The notes beneath the pieces were generated by a model that was not told the DNA's origin, did not search any database, and saw only the letters and a list, made by a program, of their open reading frames with translations. The position numbers and the translations under genes are program-made. Shown here piece after piece: positions 1-6,720 of a stretch of DNA of 12,421 bases; positions within the stretch are counted from its first letter, which is position 1, and every line of letters begins with the position of its first letter. Origin of the DNA: Candidatus Nitrosopumilus sp. (GTDB lineage: Archaea; Thermoproteota; Nitrososphaeria; Nitrososphaerales; Nitrosopumilaceae); contig JAOTUX010000015.1 of assembly GCA_029863665.1 (NCBI GenBank), positions 1 to 12,421 on the forward strand. The letters are read 5' to 3'.

Positions 1-973
1 TAGTTCCAACATCCTTTCCTCCTATTTCTGGATTAATTATCGCGCCATCTATCTTGATCTTCAAATCCGATTCGCCTGCAGTTACAATATTTACTTCCTT
101 CCCTGTATATGGGAGAAGAATTTTCCAAGAGTCTGAAACTAATTTCATACTCCCCTCTAAATTTGTCCATGTACCATCTATGTAAAAATTATTACGTTGA
201 GTTGATTCTGGAATGGAATATATCACATCTTGGTTTGGTCTAAACCCTTCATCATTTCCTAACTGGTTTCTGCCCTGGGCAAGATAATATCCAAAGTATA
301 ATTCTGGAGTTTTAAACTGTGTATGTTCAAATTCCTCTATAGCCACAAGTGGAACTGCAGATGCAATTTGTATTCCAAGTGAATCTGCTCTTTCTTTTAG
401 TAAATCTTGAATTACTTTCTCTGTTTTTTTGTAATCTCCTTCACCAATGTGATCATATCTTATGTATCCTTCATGATCTGCAATGTATTTTCTTGGCCAG
501 TATCTATTTTCAAAGGCTTTCCATGTATCCATATCATTATCTAAAATTACTAGATACTGTATGCCATGTTTTGAAACTGCTAATTTGACATTTTCAACAT
601 CTTTTTCAAATTCAAATTCCGGAGAATGAATTCCGATGATTAACAATCCTTGATCAGAATATTTCTCATCCCATGCCGTAATGAATGGTAAAGTTCTGAC
701 ACAGTTTATGCAGCTATATGTCCAAATATCATAAAGTACCACTTTGCCTTTTACCTTCTCGCTTAATTCTTCTGGTGTTGTATTGAGATAATGGGCAATT
801 CCAACCAAATCTGGAGCCATTTTCAGTCCCAATTTGTTGATTTTAGAAATAGAATTCTCAGTAGATATGTTTTCTAATTCTTCATCAAGTGATGAAAACA
901 ATATGCTGATTATTCCTACTCCTACGGCAATCATTACTCCTAAGATTAATGCTGTTTTAATTTCTGATTTCAT
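1..973 (-). CDS. Membrane-anchored DipZ/TlpA-type thioredoxin (C-terminus cut by window edge)
   Basis: The visible 324 residues start at an ATG at 973 and run off the left edge without a stop. Residues about 7-27 form one hydrophobic segment, read as a signal anchor that places the rest outside the membrane. A thioredoxin-fold domain follows (about 50-200) with redox motif C88-I-N-C91 in the context WTYSCINCVRTLP, which is typical of DipZ thioredoxin domains. From about residue 215 a beta-rich domain begins with TPELYFGYYLAQGR, as in the DipZ C-terminal domain. By comparison with that family, about 50 residues are missing. The expected role is to take electrons from the membrane partner CcdA, encoded 4 bp upstream, and reduce or isomerise exported disulfide proteins. 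The two genes are almost certainly co-transcribed. The substrate is unknown. Family assignment is strong; the physiological role is inferred. Confidence 0.85.
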   Translation of the reverse strand, partial: MKSEIKTALILGVMIAVGVGIISILFSSLDEELENISTENSISKINKLGLKMAPDLVGIAHYLNTTPEELSEKVKGKVVLYDIWTYSCINCVRTLPFITAWDEKYSDQGLLIIGIHSPEFEFEKDVENVKLAVSKHGIQYLVILDNDMDTWKAFENRYWPRKYIADHEGYIRYDHIGEGDYKKTEKVIQDLLKERADSLGIQIASAVPLVAIEEFEHTQFKTPELYFGYYLAQGRNQLGNDEGFRPNQDVIYSIPESTQRNNFYIDGTWTNLEGSMKLVSDSWKILLPYTGKEVNIVTAGESDLKIKIDGAIINPEIGGKDVGT

Positions 974-977
974 TTGA

Positions 978-1712
978 TTACCCTAAGAATAATAGTTCAT
1001 TGAGAAGTGGAAAATTTGCAATATATGCTAATTGATTTGTGAAAACTAGAATTCCTAAAACTATGATGAATCCTCCCAATATGACGTTGTAATACTTGAG
1101 ATGTCTTCCCATAGAACGAATAATTTTACTTGCTCTAGAATAAAATACGCCAATTAGGATAAAGGGAATTCCTAATCCTAGTGAATATGCAAGTAGTAAA
1201 TTAAATGCAATTGATGGAGTGGTTGCAGCAAGTGTGAGTATTGTTCCAAGTATTGGACCTACACATGGTGTCCACCCAACTGCAAAAGCTAAGCCAAATA
1301 CAAAAGACATAGGGTAACTTACCTTTGATCTTTTTGGGAAAAATTTTTTTTCTACATTTAACTTGTTTATTTTCATAGATAATAACAAAAAGATTCCAAA
1401 CCCTACGATAATTATCCCTCCAAGTTGATTTAGTCCTTCTATTAATTCCCCAGTTGATGTTGCAAGTGCGCTGTTAATTATTACACCTAAAGTTGAAAAT
1501 ACAATTGAGAATCCTAGAACAAAGAATATTGAGTTTAATACAATATTTGTTCTGTTGATGCTTATTGTTTTGGAACCACTTTTTTGATTTAATTCCGAAA
1601 GGGTTGTTCCAGAAATATATGCAATAAATGCTGGAATCATGGGTAAAATACAAGGAGCAACAAATGATCCTAGACCCGCCAGTACTGCTACTGAAAGGGT
1701 TATCTCTGTCAC
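978..1712 (-). CDS. ccdA: Cytochrome c biogenesis protein CcdA (thiol-disulfide transporter)
   Basis: This 244-residue protein has about six hydrophobic helices (roughly 5-32, 60-82, 95-113, 133-160, 168-190, 210-235). Two conserved cysteines sit in the family motifs: C21 in FVAPCILPM and C150 in GWTPCVGPILG. CcdA passes electrons from cytoplasmic thioredoxin across the membrane to extracytoplasmic thioredoxin-like partners. The partner here is probably the DipZ-type thioredoxin whose ATG lies 4 bp after this stop. The start is a GTG at 1712. The ATG at 1716 is in another frame, and no in-frame ATG fits the N-terminus. A TTTAAA box at 1735-1740 is about 26 bp upstream, so the message may be leaderless. 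The length is normal for CcdA. Family call is secure; the partner is inferred from adjacency. Confidence 0.93.
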   Translation of the reverse strand: MTEITLSVAVLAGLGSFVAPCILPMIPAFIAYISGTTLSELNQKSGSKTISINRTNIVLNSIFFVLGFSIVFSTLGVIINSALATSTGELIEGLNQLGGIIIVGFGIFLLLSMKINKLNVEKKFFPKRSKVSYPMSFVFGLAFAVGWTPCVGPILGTILTLAATTPSIAFNLLLAYSLGLGIPFILIGVFYSRASKIIRSMGRHLKYYNVILGGFIIVLGILVFTNQLAYIANFPLLNELLFLG

Positions 1713-1734
1713 ACATTAAAATTACAATTTTTCC

Positions 1735-1740
1735 TTTAAA
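1735..1740 (-). promoter_or_regulatory. Putative TATA box of ccdA
   Basis: TTTAAA is centred about 26 bp upstream of the ccdA GTG. This is the usual archaeal TATA-to-start distance and would give a leaderless transcript. Based on position and composition only. Confidence 0.4.
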
Positions 1741-1777
1741 GCATTATTCCACATCTCTCCAATGTTAAGACAATCCG

Positions 1778-1784
1778 TTTTTAA
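1778..1784 (+). promoter_or_regulatory. Putative TATA box of the small membrane peptide gene
   Basis: A TTTTTAA stretch is centred about 26 bp before the ATG at 1807, in a 94-bp gap divergent from ccdA. The spacing fits a leaderless archaeal promoter. Based on position only. Confidence 0.35.
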
Positions 1785-1806
1785 CTGGGATGTGGATATT
1801 TTTGAT

Positions 1807-1911
1807 ATGAACAAACGTTTCATTATTGTGGGTATAGCTTTAGGAATAGTCATTACTATTGCGGTAATTCTTGGTTCCCCTGCTTTGGGTGGCTTTGATG
1901 CTATGAGATAG
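1807..1911 (+). CDS. Possible 34-residue single-pass membrane peptide
   Basis: An ATG at 1807 opens a 34-codon frame ending in TAG at 1909-1911. The peptide starts MNKR, continues with a strongly hydrophobic stretch at residues 5-23 (FIIVGIALGIVITIAVILG), and ends SPALGGFDAMR. This is a standard single transmembrane helix with a positive N-terminus. A TATA-like box lies about 26 bp upstream. The gene is divergent from ccdA, and its last 11 bases overlap the 3' end of bioF on the other strand. I do not recognise a family. It could be a small accessory membrane protein or a chance frame; the promoter spacing and clean helix favour a real gene. The function is unknown. Confidence 0.45.
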   Translation: MNKRFIIVGIALGIVITIAVILGSPALGGFDAMR

Positions 1912-3040
1912 TCACAAATTTACGATACGCCTTTTCAAAAATACTTAATGTCTCTTTGATGTACTTCTCTGAAAGCCATGCAGTAACTGAAATTCTTAAT
2001 CTTGCCTGATTATTTGGCACTGTAGGGTATCTGATGGGTTGCACAAATATTCCATTATTAAACAAAAATCTCCCAAAACTCATTGCTAATTTCTCAGTTC
2101 CAATTATTATTGGCATGATGTGTGTTGGAGAGTTTATCTCATAACCAATTTCAATTAGTCCATTTCTGAGTTGTTTGGTGTTTTTCTCTAGCTTTTTCTT
2201 TTGTATTTCTCTGTTTGATTCAAATCTTTTTAGAGAATGCTCAATCAAAAATGAAGGAAGTGCAGATGTGTAGATAAACGATTTTGATTTATTTATACAT
2301 AAATCAATTACATTATTCTGTGATGCGACATAACCTCCAAATGATCCTAATCCTTTACTAAGGCTGCTAACATACAAATCAATTTTCTTCCTAACGTTAA
2401 AGTGGTCTGGTGTCCCTTTTCCATCTTTTCCAATCACAAAATCCCCATGCGCATCATCTATAATCGATATAGCATTTCTTTTCTCTGCAATCTCTGTAAT
2501 TTGTTTCAGAGATGAAAAATCCCCATCCATGCTAAATACTCCCTCAGTAATTATGAATTTGTTCTTTCCTTTTTGTTTTATTTTTTTTTCTAAATCCTGC
2601 ATGTTGTTGTGTTTGTAAATGAGTATGTTGGCATCTGATAACTTACATGACTCTATTATGCTTGCATGGTTTAACTCATCACTGAGAATTAAATCTCCTT
2701 TTTTTGCAATTGCAGAAATTACTCCAAGATTTGCCATGTAACCAGTTGGATAAATCAAACTACTTTGCTGCGATTTATGTTTTGCAAGTACATCTTCTAA
2801 TTTTTTGTATGACTCATCATTTCCTGAAATTAATCTTGAACTTGATTGGAGTTGTTTGATTTGTATTTTAGTTGGTAATATCCCAAGATAGTCATTTGAT
2901 GATAAATTGAGTAATTTTTTGCCTTTGATTGTAATGTGCGCCCCTTCTGCTTTACCGTATCGTAATTTCCGATAGAGGTTTTTTTGTTTTATTTCCTGTA
3001 TTTCTGAATCAATAAAACTCAGATTATGCTTGGAGACCAA
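1901..3040 (-). CDS. bioF: 8-amino-7-oxononanoate synthase (KAPA synthase)
   Basis: BioF is a PLP enzyme that condenses a pimeloyl thioester with L-alanine to give 8-amino-7-oxononanoate, the first of the four conserved late biotin steps. The 379-residue protein has the family landmarks: LSSNDYLG at 46-53, DELNHASIIE at 121-130, TEGVFSMDGD at 165-174, DDAHGD at 195-200, the PLP lysine K229 in SSLSKGLGSFGG, and FIYTSALP at 255-262. The length is usual. The start is a TTG at 3040, the only upstream start after an in-frame TAG, so the gene overlaps the end of bioB by 17 bases. That implies translational coupling in a bioA-bioB-bioF unit. Serine palmitoyltransferase or KBL ligase are related enzymes, but the biotin neighbours decide the call. 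Confidence 0.93.
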   Translation of the reverse strand: MVSKHNLSFIDSEIQEIKQKNLYRKLRYGKAEGAHITIKGKKLLNLSSNDYLGILPTKIQIKQLQSSSRLISGNDESYKKLEDVLAKHKSQQSSLIYPTGYMANLGVISAIAKKGDLILSDELNHASIIESCKLSDANILIYKHNNMQDLEKKIKQKGKNKFIITEGVFSMDGDFSSLKQITEIAEKRNAISIIDDAHGDFVIGKDGKGTPDHFNVRKKIDLYVSSLSKGLGSFGGYVASQNNVIDLCINKSKSFIYTSALPSFLIEHSLKRFESNREIQKKKLEKNTKQLRNGLIEIGYEINSPTHIMPIIIGTEKLAMSFGRFLFNNGIFVQPIRYPTVPNNQARLRISVTAWLSEKYIKETLSIFEKAYRKFVTIS

Positions 3041-4001
3041 TTTTTTCTATCATTTCTCTGTCTTTTTTAGCCTCATTTCCATCCATAGTCAAATAGCCTG
3101 CAGTAATGATGCCATTTGCTCCACTTTGAAGTAATTCTTCTCCTGAATCATCTAGTTTTGATTCTCGTCCTCCTGAAATCTTGATAACAGATTCAGGTAA
3201 AAGAAATCTGATCACAGAAAATATTCTGACAATCTCTGAATTTGGAAGATCTGTTTGTAATTCAAGTGGGGTTCCTGGAATTGAAACTAGTATGTTTATT
3301 GTTACTTCTTCGGGATATAGTCGTGATAACTCTAATGCTAACTCTAATCTTTGTTCTCTTGTTTCACCTAGCCCTATGATGCCTCCGGTACATAATTCTA
3401 ATCCTGCATCTCTGGCAATACCTAATGTCTTTAGTCTATCTTCATAAGTATGAGTTGTACAAATCTCTGAAAATTTTGATTTTGCAGTTTCTAAATTGTG
3501 ATTGTATCTTTTTACTTTGAGTTCTTTTAGTTTTTTTGCTTGCTCTACAGTAAGAAAACCCAAACTACACTCTACACTAATCCCTACTTTTTCATTAATT
3601 TCACTAATAATTTTACATACTTTTTGAAAATCTTTTGAGGATGGTTCTCTCCATGCAGCAACTAGACAATATGACTCTGCTCCTTCCTCTTTTGCTTTTT
3701 GAGCTTTGATAACTACCTCTTCAGGAGATGGTAATTGGTATGTTTCAATTCCAGTATCAAAAAATGCTGACTGTCCACAAAATGTACAATCTTCACTACA
3801 TGCATTTTTCTTAATATTGTTTAATTGCTCTACATCAATTTTATTACCATTAAAATCTCTAGTTATCTCGTTTGCATATTTTGCTAAATCTTTTAGATTC
3901 TTATCTGGAATATTTAGTAATTTTTCAGCATCTTCAGATGAAATCCCAATACCTGAAAATACCTTTTCATGACATTCTTTTATGAATGCAAGATTGTCCA
4001 T
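3024..4001 (-). CDS. bioB: Biotin synthase (radical SAM)
   Basis: BioB inserts sulfur into dethiobiotin, the last step of biotin synthesis. It uses a radical-SAM [4Fe-4S] cluster and a second sulfur-donor cluster. The cluster motif C-SED-C-TF-C lies at residues 68, 72 and 75 from this start, followed by GQS. Further landmarks are YCLVAAWREPS, SVECSLGFL, YNHNLET and the arginine-containing ISGGRES near the C-terminus. I place the start at the ATG at 4001 (MDNLAFIKECHEKV), which gives 325 residues. An earlier in-frame ATG at 4058 would add 19 residues unlike the family, and it lies inside the operator-like repeat at 4043-4072. An AT-rich TATA candidate is about 28 bp before 4001. The 3' end overlaps bioF by 17 bases. 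The product is certain; the start is less so. Confidence 0.93.
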   Translation of the reverse strand: MDNLAFIKECHEKVFSGIGISSEDAEKLLNIPDKNLKDLAKYANEITRDFNGNKIDVEQLNNIKKNACSEDCTFCGQSAFFDTGIETYQLPSPEEVVIKAQKAKEEGAESYCLVAAWREPSSKDFQKVCKIISEINEKVGISVECSLGFLTVEQAKKLKELKVKRYNHNLETAKSKFSEICTTHTYEDRLKTLGIARDAGLELCTGGIIGLGETREQRLELALELSRLYPEEVTINILVSIPGTPLELQTDLPNSEIVRIFSVIRFLLPESVIKISGGRESKLDDSGEELLQSGANGIITAGYLTMDGNEAKKDREMIEKIGLQA

Positions 4002-4025
4002 GTTAATTTCCACTAATAGTCCATT

Positions 4026-4037
4026 AATAATATTATT
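4026..4037 (-). promoter_or_regulatory. Putative TATA element of an internal bioB promoter
   Basis: AATAATATTATT is a perfect 12-bp palindrome centred about 30 bp before the ATG at 4001, within range of an archaeal TATA box for a near-leaderless bioB transcript. It lies only 5 bp from the operator-like inverted repeat at 4043-4072, so a bound regulator would touch the TFB-binding region. Inferred from position. Confidence 0.35.
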
Positions 4038-4042
4038 GGAAA

Positions 4043-4072
4043 TGTTAACCATGAACATTTAGGGGGTTAACA
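4043..4072. promoter_or_regulatory. BirA-like biotin operator between bioA and bioB
   Basis: The inverted repeat reads TGTTAACC at 4043-4050, a 14-base spacer, and GGTTAACA at 4065-4072. Extended three bases outward, the arms match at 10 of 11 positions. The half-site, the spacer length and the centre-to-centre distance of 22 bp match the known form of BirA operators in front of bacterial biotin genes (the Bacillus type, built on GTTAAC half-sites). The site fills most of the gap after the bioA stop. I noticed no other paired GTTAAC half-sites in the window. The regulator gene is not here. BirA control in this lineage is an inference. Confidence 0.6.
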
Positions 4073-4073
4073 G

Positions 4074-5396
4074 TTAAACTACTTGTGATCTTGCAGATTT
4101 TATCGTCTTAATGGCCCTGACTATGAGCAAATCTAATTCATTTTCTGTTATGGCTAGGGGAGGAACCAGCATGACAATGTTGCCTAGTGTTCTCAAGTAG
4201 ATTCCTTGCTTTTTCCCCTCTTCAAAAAATATTTTATTTATTGATTTTTTGGGATGGATTGGAGTTTTTTTCATTCTATCTGAGACTAACTCTATTCCCA
4301 TCAGCATTCCCTTATGTCTGATATCCCCTACAATATCTATCTCTGAAATCTCTTGATAATACTTTTCAAAAATTTTTGCGGTTTTTTGAATTTTCTTGAT
4401 TAAATGCTTTTTTTCATACATTTTGAGATTTTCATTTGCAACAGCTGCTGCAATTGGATTTCCTGTATATGTATGACCATGAAAGAGGTGTCTCCAATCA
4501 TTAAATTCGCCTAGAAAGGAATTGTATATTTTCTTGTTTGTCAGAGTAGCTGCCATGGTGAGATATCCTCCAGTCAACATTTTTCCATACGCTACAATAT
4601 CTGGAATACTTTTTTGTTCTTCGTATTGCAACATTGATCCTAATCTTCCAAATCCCGTTGCGATCTCATCTAAAACAAATAATATGTTATATTTTTTGCA
4701 TAATCTGCTAATCTTATTTTGAAATCCTTTTGGATAAATCATCACTCCTCCTGCTACTTGCGCCCCGCTTTCCATGACAAAAGCTGCAATGTCATCATTT
4801 TTTGAAAATCGTTTCTCAATTTTTTCTAAACAATAATTTTGATAATCTAAAAGAGTAAATCCTTTTGGCAATCTGTATTTGTTTGGAATTGAAAATTGAA
4901 CTGTTGAAAATAATTGTTTTTTAAATTTACCAAAGAATTCTGGTACATATCCTACAGACATTGCTCCAAATGTATCTCCATGATATCCATTTTCTACTGT
5001 GGCAATTTGGGTTTTCTTTTTGTCTCCTATATTTTTCCAGTACTGTAATGCTATTTTGATTGCAATTTCCATCGCAGAGGAGCCGTTATCAGAATAAAAA
5101 ACTTTGTGCATTCCCGGAGACATTTTCACAATATTTTTTGCTAATTTTTCAGCAGGTTCGTTTGTAAGATTAAACAAAGAAGAATGTTGTAATTTTTTAC
5201 TCTGATTTATGATGGTTTTAACTAATTCTGAATTAGAATGTCCCCACACATTACACCACATTGACGCCACAGCATCTAGCATTTTGGCGCCTTTGGTATC
5301 TGTCAGCCAGACACCTTTAGCACTCTTAATCTCACCAAATTTGTCCCATTCATTCATCTGTGTGTTTGGATGCCATACAAAACTGGTATTTTTCAA
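4074..5396 (-). CDS. bioA: Adenosylmethionine-8-amino-7-oxononanoate aminotransferase
   Basis: BioA is a class III PLP aminotransferase that converts 8-amino-7-oxononanoate to 7,8-diaminononanoate. The amino donor in the standard family is S-adenosylmethionine. The 440-residue protein shows FVWHPNTQMNEW at the N-terminus, SMWCNVWGHSN (46-55), YSDNGSSAMEIAIK (101-114), YHGDTFGAMSVG (138-149), DEIATGFGR (243-251), the PLP lysine K272 in YGKMLTGGYLTMAAT, and HGHTYTGNP (306-314). The last motif and the N-terminal WHPxTQM separate BioA from other aminotransferases. The start is a TTG at 5396; no ATG lies between it and an upstream in-frame stop, and the conserved N-terminal motif requires a start this early. 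bioB follows after a gap holding the operator-like repeat. bioD diverges 59 bp away. Confidence 0.94.
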   Translation of the reverse strand: MKNTSFVWHPNTQMNEWDKFGEIKSAKGVWLTDTKGAKMLDAVASMWCNVWGHSNSELVKTIINQSKKLQHSSLFNLTNEPAEKLAKNIVKMSPGMHKVFYSDNGSSAMEIAIKIALQYWKNIGDKKKTQIATVENGYHGDTFGAMSVGYVPEFFGKFKKQLFSTVQFSIPNKYRLPKGFTLLDYQNYCLEKIEKRFSKNDDIAAFVMESGAQVAGGVMIYPKGFQNKISRLCKKYNILFVLDEIATGFGRLGSMLQYEEQKSIPDIVAYGKMLTGGYLTMAATLTNKKIYNSFLGEFNDWRHLFHGHTYTGNPIAAAVANENLKMYEKKHLIKKIQKTAKIFEKYYQEISEIDIVGDIRHKGMLMGIELVSDRMKKTPIHPKKSINKIFFEEGKKQGIYLRTLGNIVMLVPPLAITENELDLLIVRAIKTIKSARSQVV

Positions 5397-5420
5397 GTAG
5401 TATTTGTAATTCCTGTGTTC

Positions 5421-5433
5421 TTAATAATTAAAC
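5421..5433. promoter_or_regulatory. Shared AT-rich promoter core between bioA and bioD
   Basis: A near-palindromic TTAATAATTAA core starts at 5421. Its centre at 5426 is 30 bp from the bioA start codon on one side and 30 bp from the bioD start codon on the other. The adjoining bases extend TATA-like sequence both ways, so it may supply TATA elements to both genes. Based on spacing and composition only. Confidence 0.4.
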
Positions 5434-5455
5434 GATAAGATTAATCAACTGCTCT

Positions 5456-6157
5456 TTGAAACATTCACCATTGAAGTCCTTGTTCATTACGGGTACTGAT
5501 ACAGATGTTGGTAAAACATATGTTACTGCAGGATTGGCAGTATCTCTCAGAAATATGGGTATTGATGTAGGTGTAATGAAGCCTTTTGCAGCTGGAATTC
5601 CACAGAAAAAAGGCTTCAAATCTGAGGATCTAGAAATTCTTGCAAACGCAGCTCAGATAAATGATTCTGAAGGTTTATTGAATCCTCAGTTCTTTCCAAT
5701 TCCTGCATCACCTTATACTGCTTGGAAAAATCTCAAGATCAAACCAAAAATCAATAAAATTATTTCCAATTTTAAGAAACTATCTCAGATTCACTCTACA
5801 ATATTAGTTGAGGGAATGGGTGGAATTATGACTCCAATTCTTAAGAATTATTTTGTTACGGATTTGATCAAAGATCTCAAAATCCCTGCCATTCTTGTTA
5901 CTAGAACAAAAATTGGAAGTATCAATCACACCATAATGACAGTAAATATGTGTAAAAAATACAAAATACAAATTAAAGGAATAGTTATCAATGATTTTGA
6001 TTCTGATGGTTACAAAACAAAAGAACTAACCCGTGATTTAAAAAACCTTACAGGTGTACCAATATTGGGCTCTATTCCATTTATTGATGATTTGAGTAAT
6101 ACTTCATTGTACAAAATATTTAGTAAAAATCTTGATTTAAAGACTCTGTTGAAATAA
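5456..6157 (+). CDS. bioD: Dethiobiotin synthetase
   Basis: BioD closes the ureido ring of dethiobiotin from diaminononanoate, CO2 and ATP. The 233-residue protein carries the P-loop GTDTDVGKT at 13-21, the catalytic lysine region MKPFAAG (K42), the ASPYTAW segment at 84-90, and VEGMGGIMTP at 118-127, where many homologues have EGAGG. The length is normal. The start given is a TTG at 5456, about 27 bp after the AT-rich core shared with bioA. A second TTG at 5471 would give MKSLFITGTDTDVGKT and is nearly as likely. The gene is divergent from bioA and ends 5 bases before the convergent unknown gene at 6163. There is no obvious BirA-type operator in its own upstream gap, unlike bioB. Confidence 0.93.
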   Translation: MKHSPLKSLFITGTDTDVGKTYVTAGLAVSLRNMGIDVGVMKPFAAGIPQKKGFKSEDLEILANAAQINDSEGLLNPQFFPIPASPYTAWKNLKIKPKINKIISNFKKLSQIHSTILVEGMGGIMTPILKNYFVTDLIKDLKIPAILVTRTKIGSINHTIMTVNMCKKYKIQIKGIVINDFDSDGYKTKELTRDLKNLTGVPILGSIPFIDDLSNTSLYKIFSKNLDLKTLLK

Positions 6158-6162
6158 TTTCT

Positions 6163-6720
6163 TTAAACTCGTAATATTTTGAATTTATTTGCACCGCCGA
6201 CATTACTAAATTGTGCAATCTCAAATATAATTTTTGAAAACGAATTATTATCTTTAGATAAAATGAATGATTTTTTATCCAGATGAATATCTTTTGATAA
6301 AATTATCCAAATATTGTCCTTTTCAGGCTGGATTTTTTCTAATTGAGCAATCTTCTCATTGATAATTATCTTATCTGATGATTTTGGAATACAAATTAAC
6401 AATGTTTTTTTTGGATCTATTTCTAATGTCTTTAAATCTGGAACTATGATGTCTATTTCAATTCCTTGATGTTCTATTTTTCTTTGACTGTTGATTAGTG
6501 CATTGGTAAGTAAAAAATGTAAAATCCCTGTAGCTAAGGTCCCTATTACTTCTTCTTTATCTGCCATGTTGATTATCTTATCATAACAGTTCTCAACTAT
6601 CTCATCAACTATCTCATCAAATTTTTTCTCTGAAATTAATTTTGGAATTGTTTGAGAATTTTTTATATGTTCAAAGATATGATCTTTTATTGGGTTTGTG
6701 TCTTCTTGCATTTTATTCAT
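6163..6720 (-). CDS. Unknown protein, possible degenerate PD-(D/E)XK-like fold
   Basis: I do not recognise this 185-residue protein as a named family. The first 80 residues look helical and acidic, with no signal peptide or membrane helix. A mixed alpha/beta part follows, with strands at about 86-94 (GIEIDIIVP), 106-112 (TLLICIP), 136-142 (NIWIILS) and 180-185. The order GxEID-hhh, hhhhxxK, long helix, strand resembles the restriction-endonuclease-like core: D90 would be the metal-binding aspartate and K113 the lysine of ExK. The glutamate expected two residues before K113 is not present, so catalysis would be doubtful. The start ATG at 6720 overlaps the HMG-CoA synthase stop by 8 bases, so the two are translated from one message. 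A second ATG at 6711 is possible. A cytoplasmic role linked to the synthase is only a guess. Confidence 0.75.
   Translation of the reverse strand: MNKMQEDTNPIKDHIFEHIKNSQTIPKLISEKKFDEIVDEIVENCYDKIINMADKEEVIGTLATGILHFLLTNALINSQRKIEHQGIEIDIIVPDLKTLEIDPKKTLLICIPKSSDKIIINEKIAQLEKIQPEKDNIWIILSKDIHLDKKSFILSKDNNSFSKIIFEIAQFSNVGGANKFKILRV

Noticed and set aside
1474..1716. 80-codon frame starting at ATG 1716, overlapping ccdA
   Set aside because: It is out of frame with CcdA, whose conserved cysteine motifs and membrane helices define the real gene. The predicted product has no recognisable features.
4002..4058. Longer bioB starting at ATG 4058 (19 extra residues)
   Set aside because: The extra residues look unlike BioB, and the ATG lies in the operator-like repeat. 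Family-like sequence and a well-placed TATA candidate support 4001. Kept as an alternative only.
5416..5447. A second, degenerate BirA-like site between bioA and bioD
   Set aside because: The best alignment matched only 4 of 9 and 6 of 9 positions of the half-sites, which is not better than chance in AT-rich DNA.
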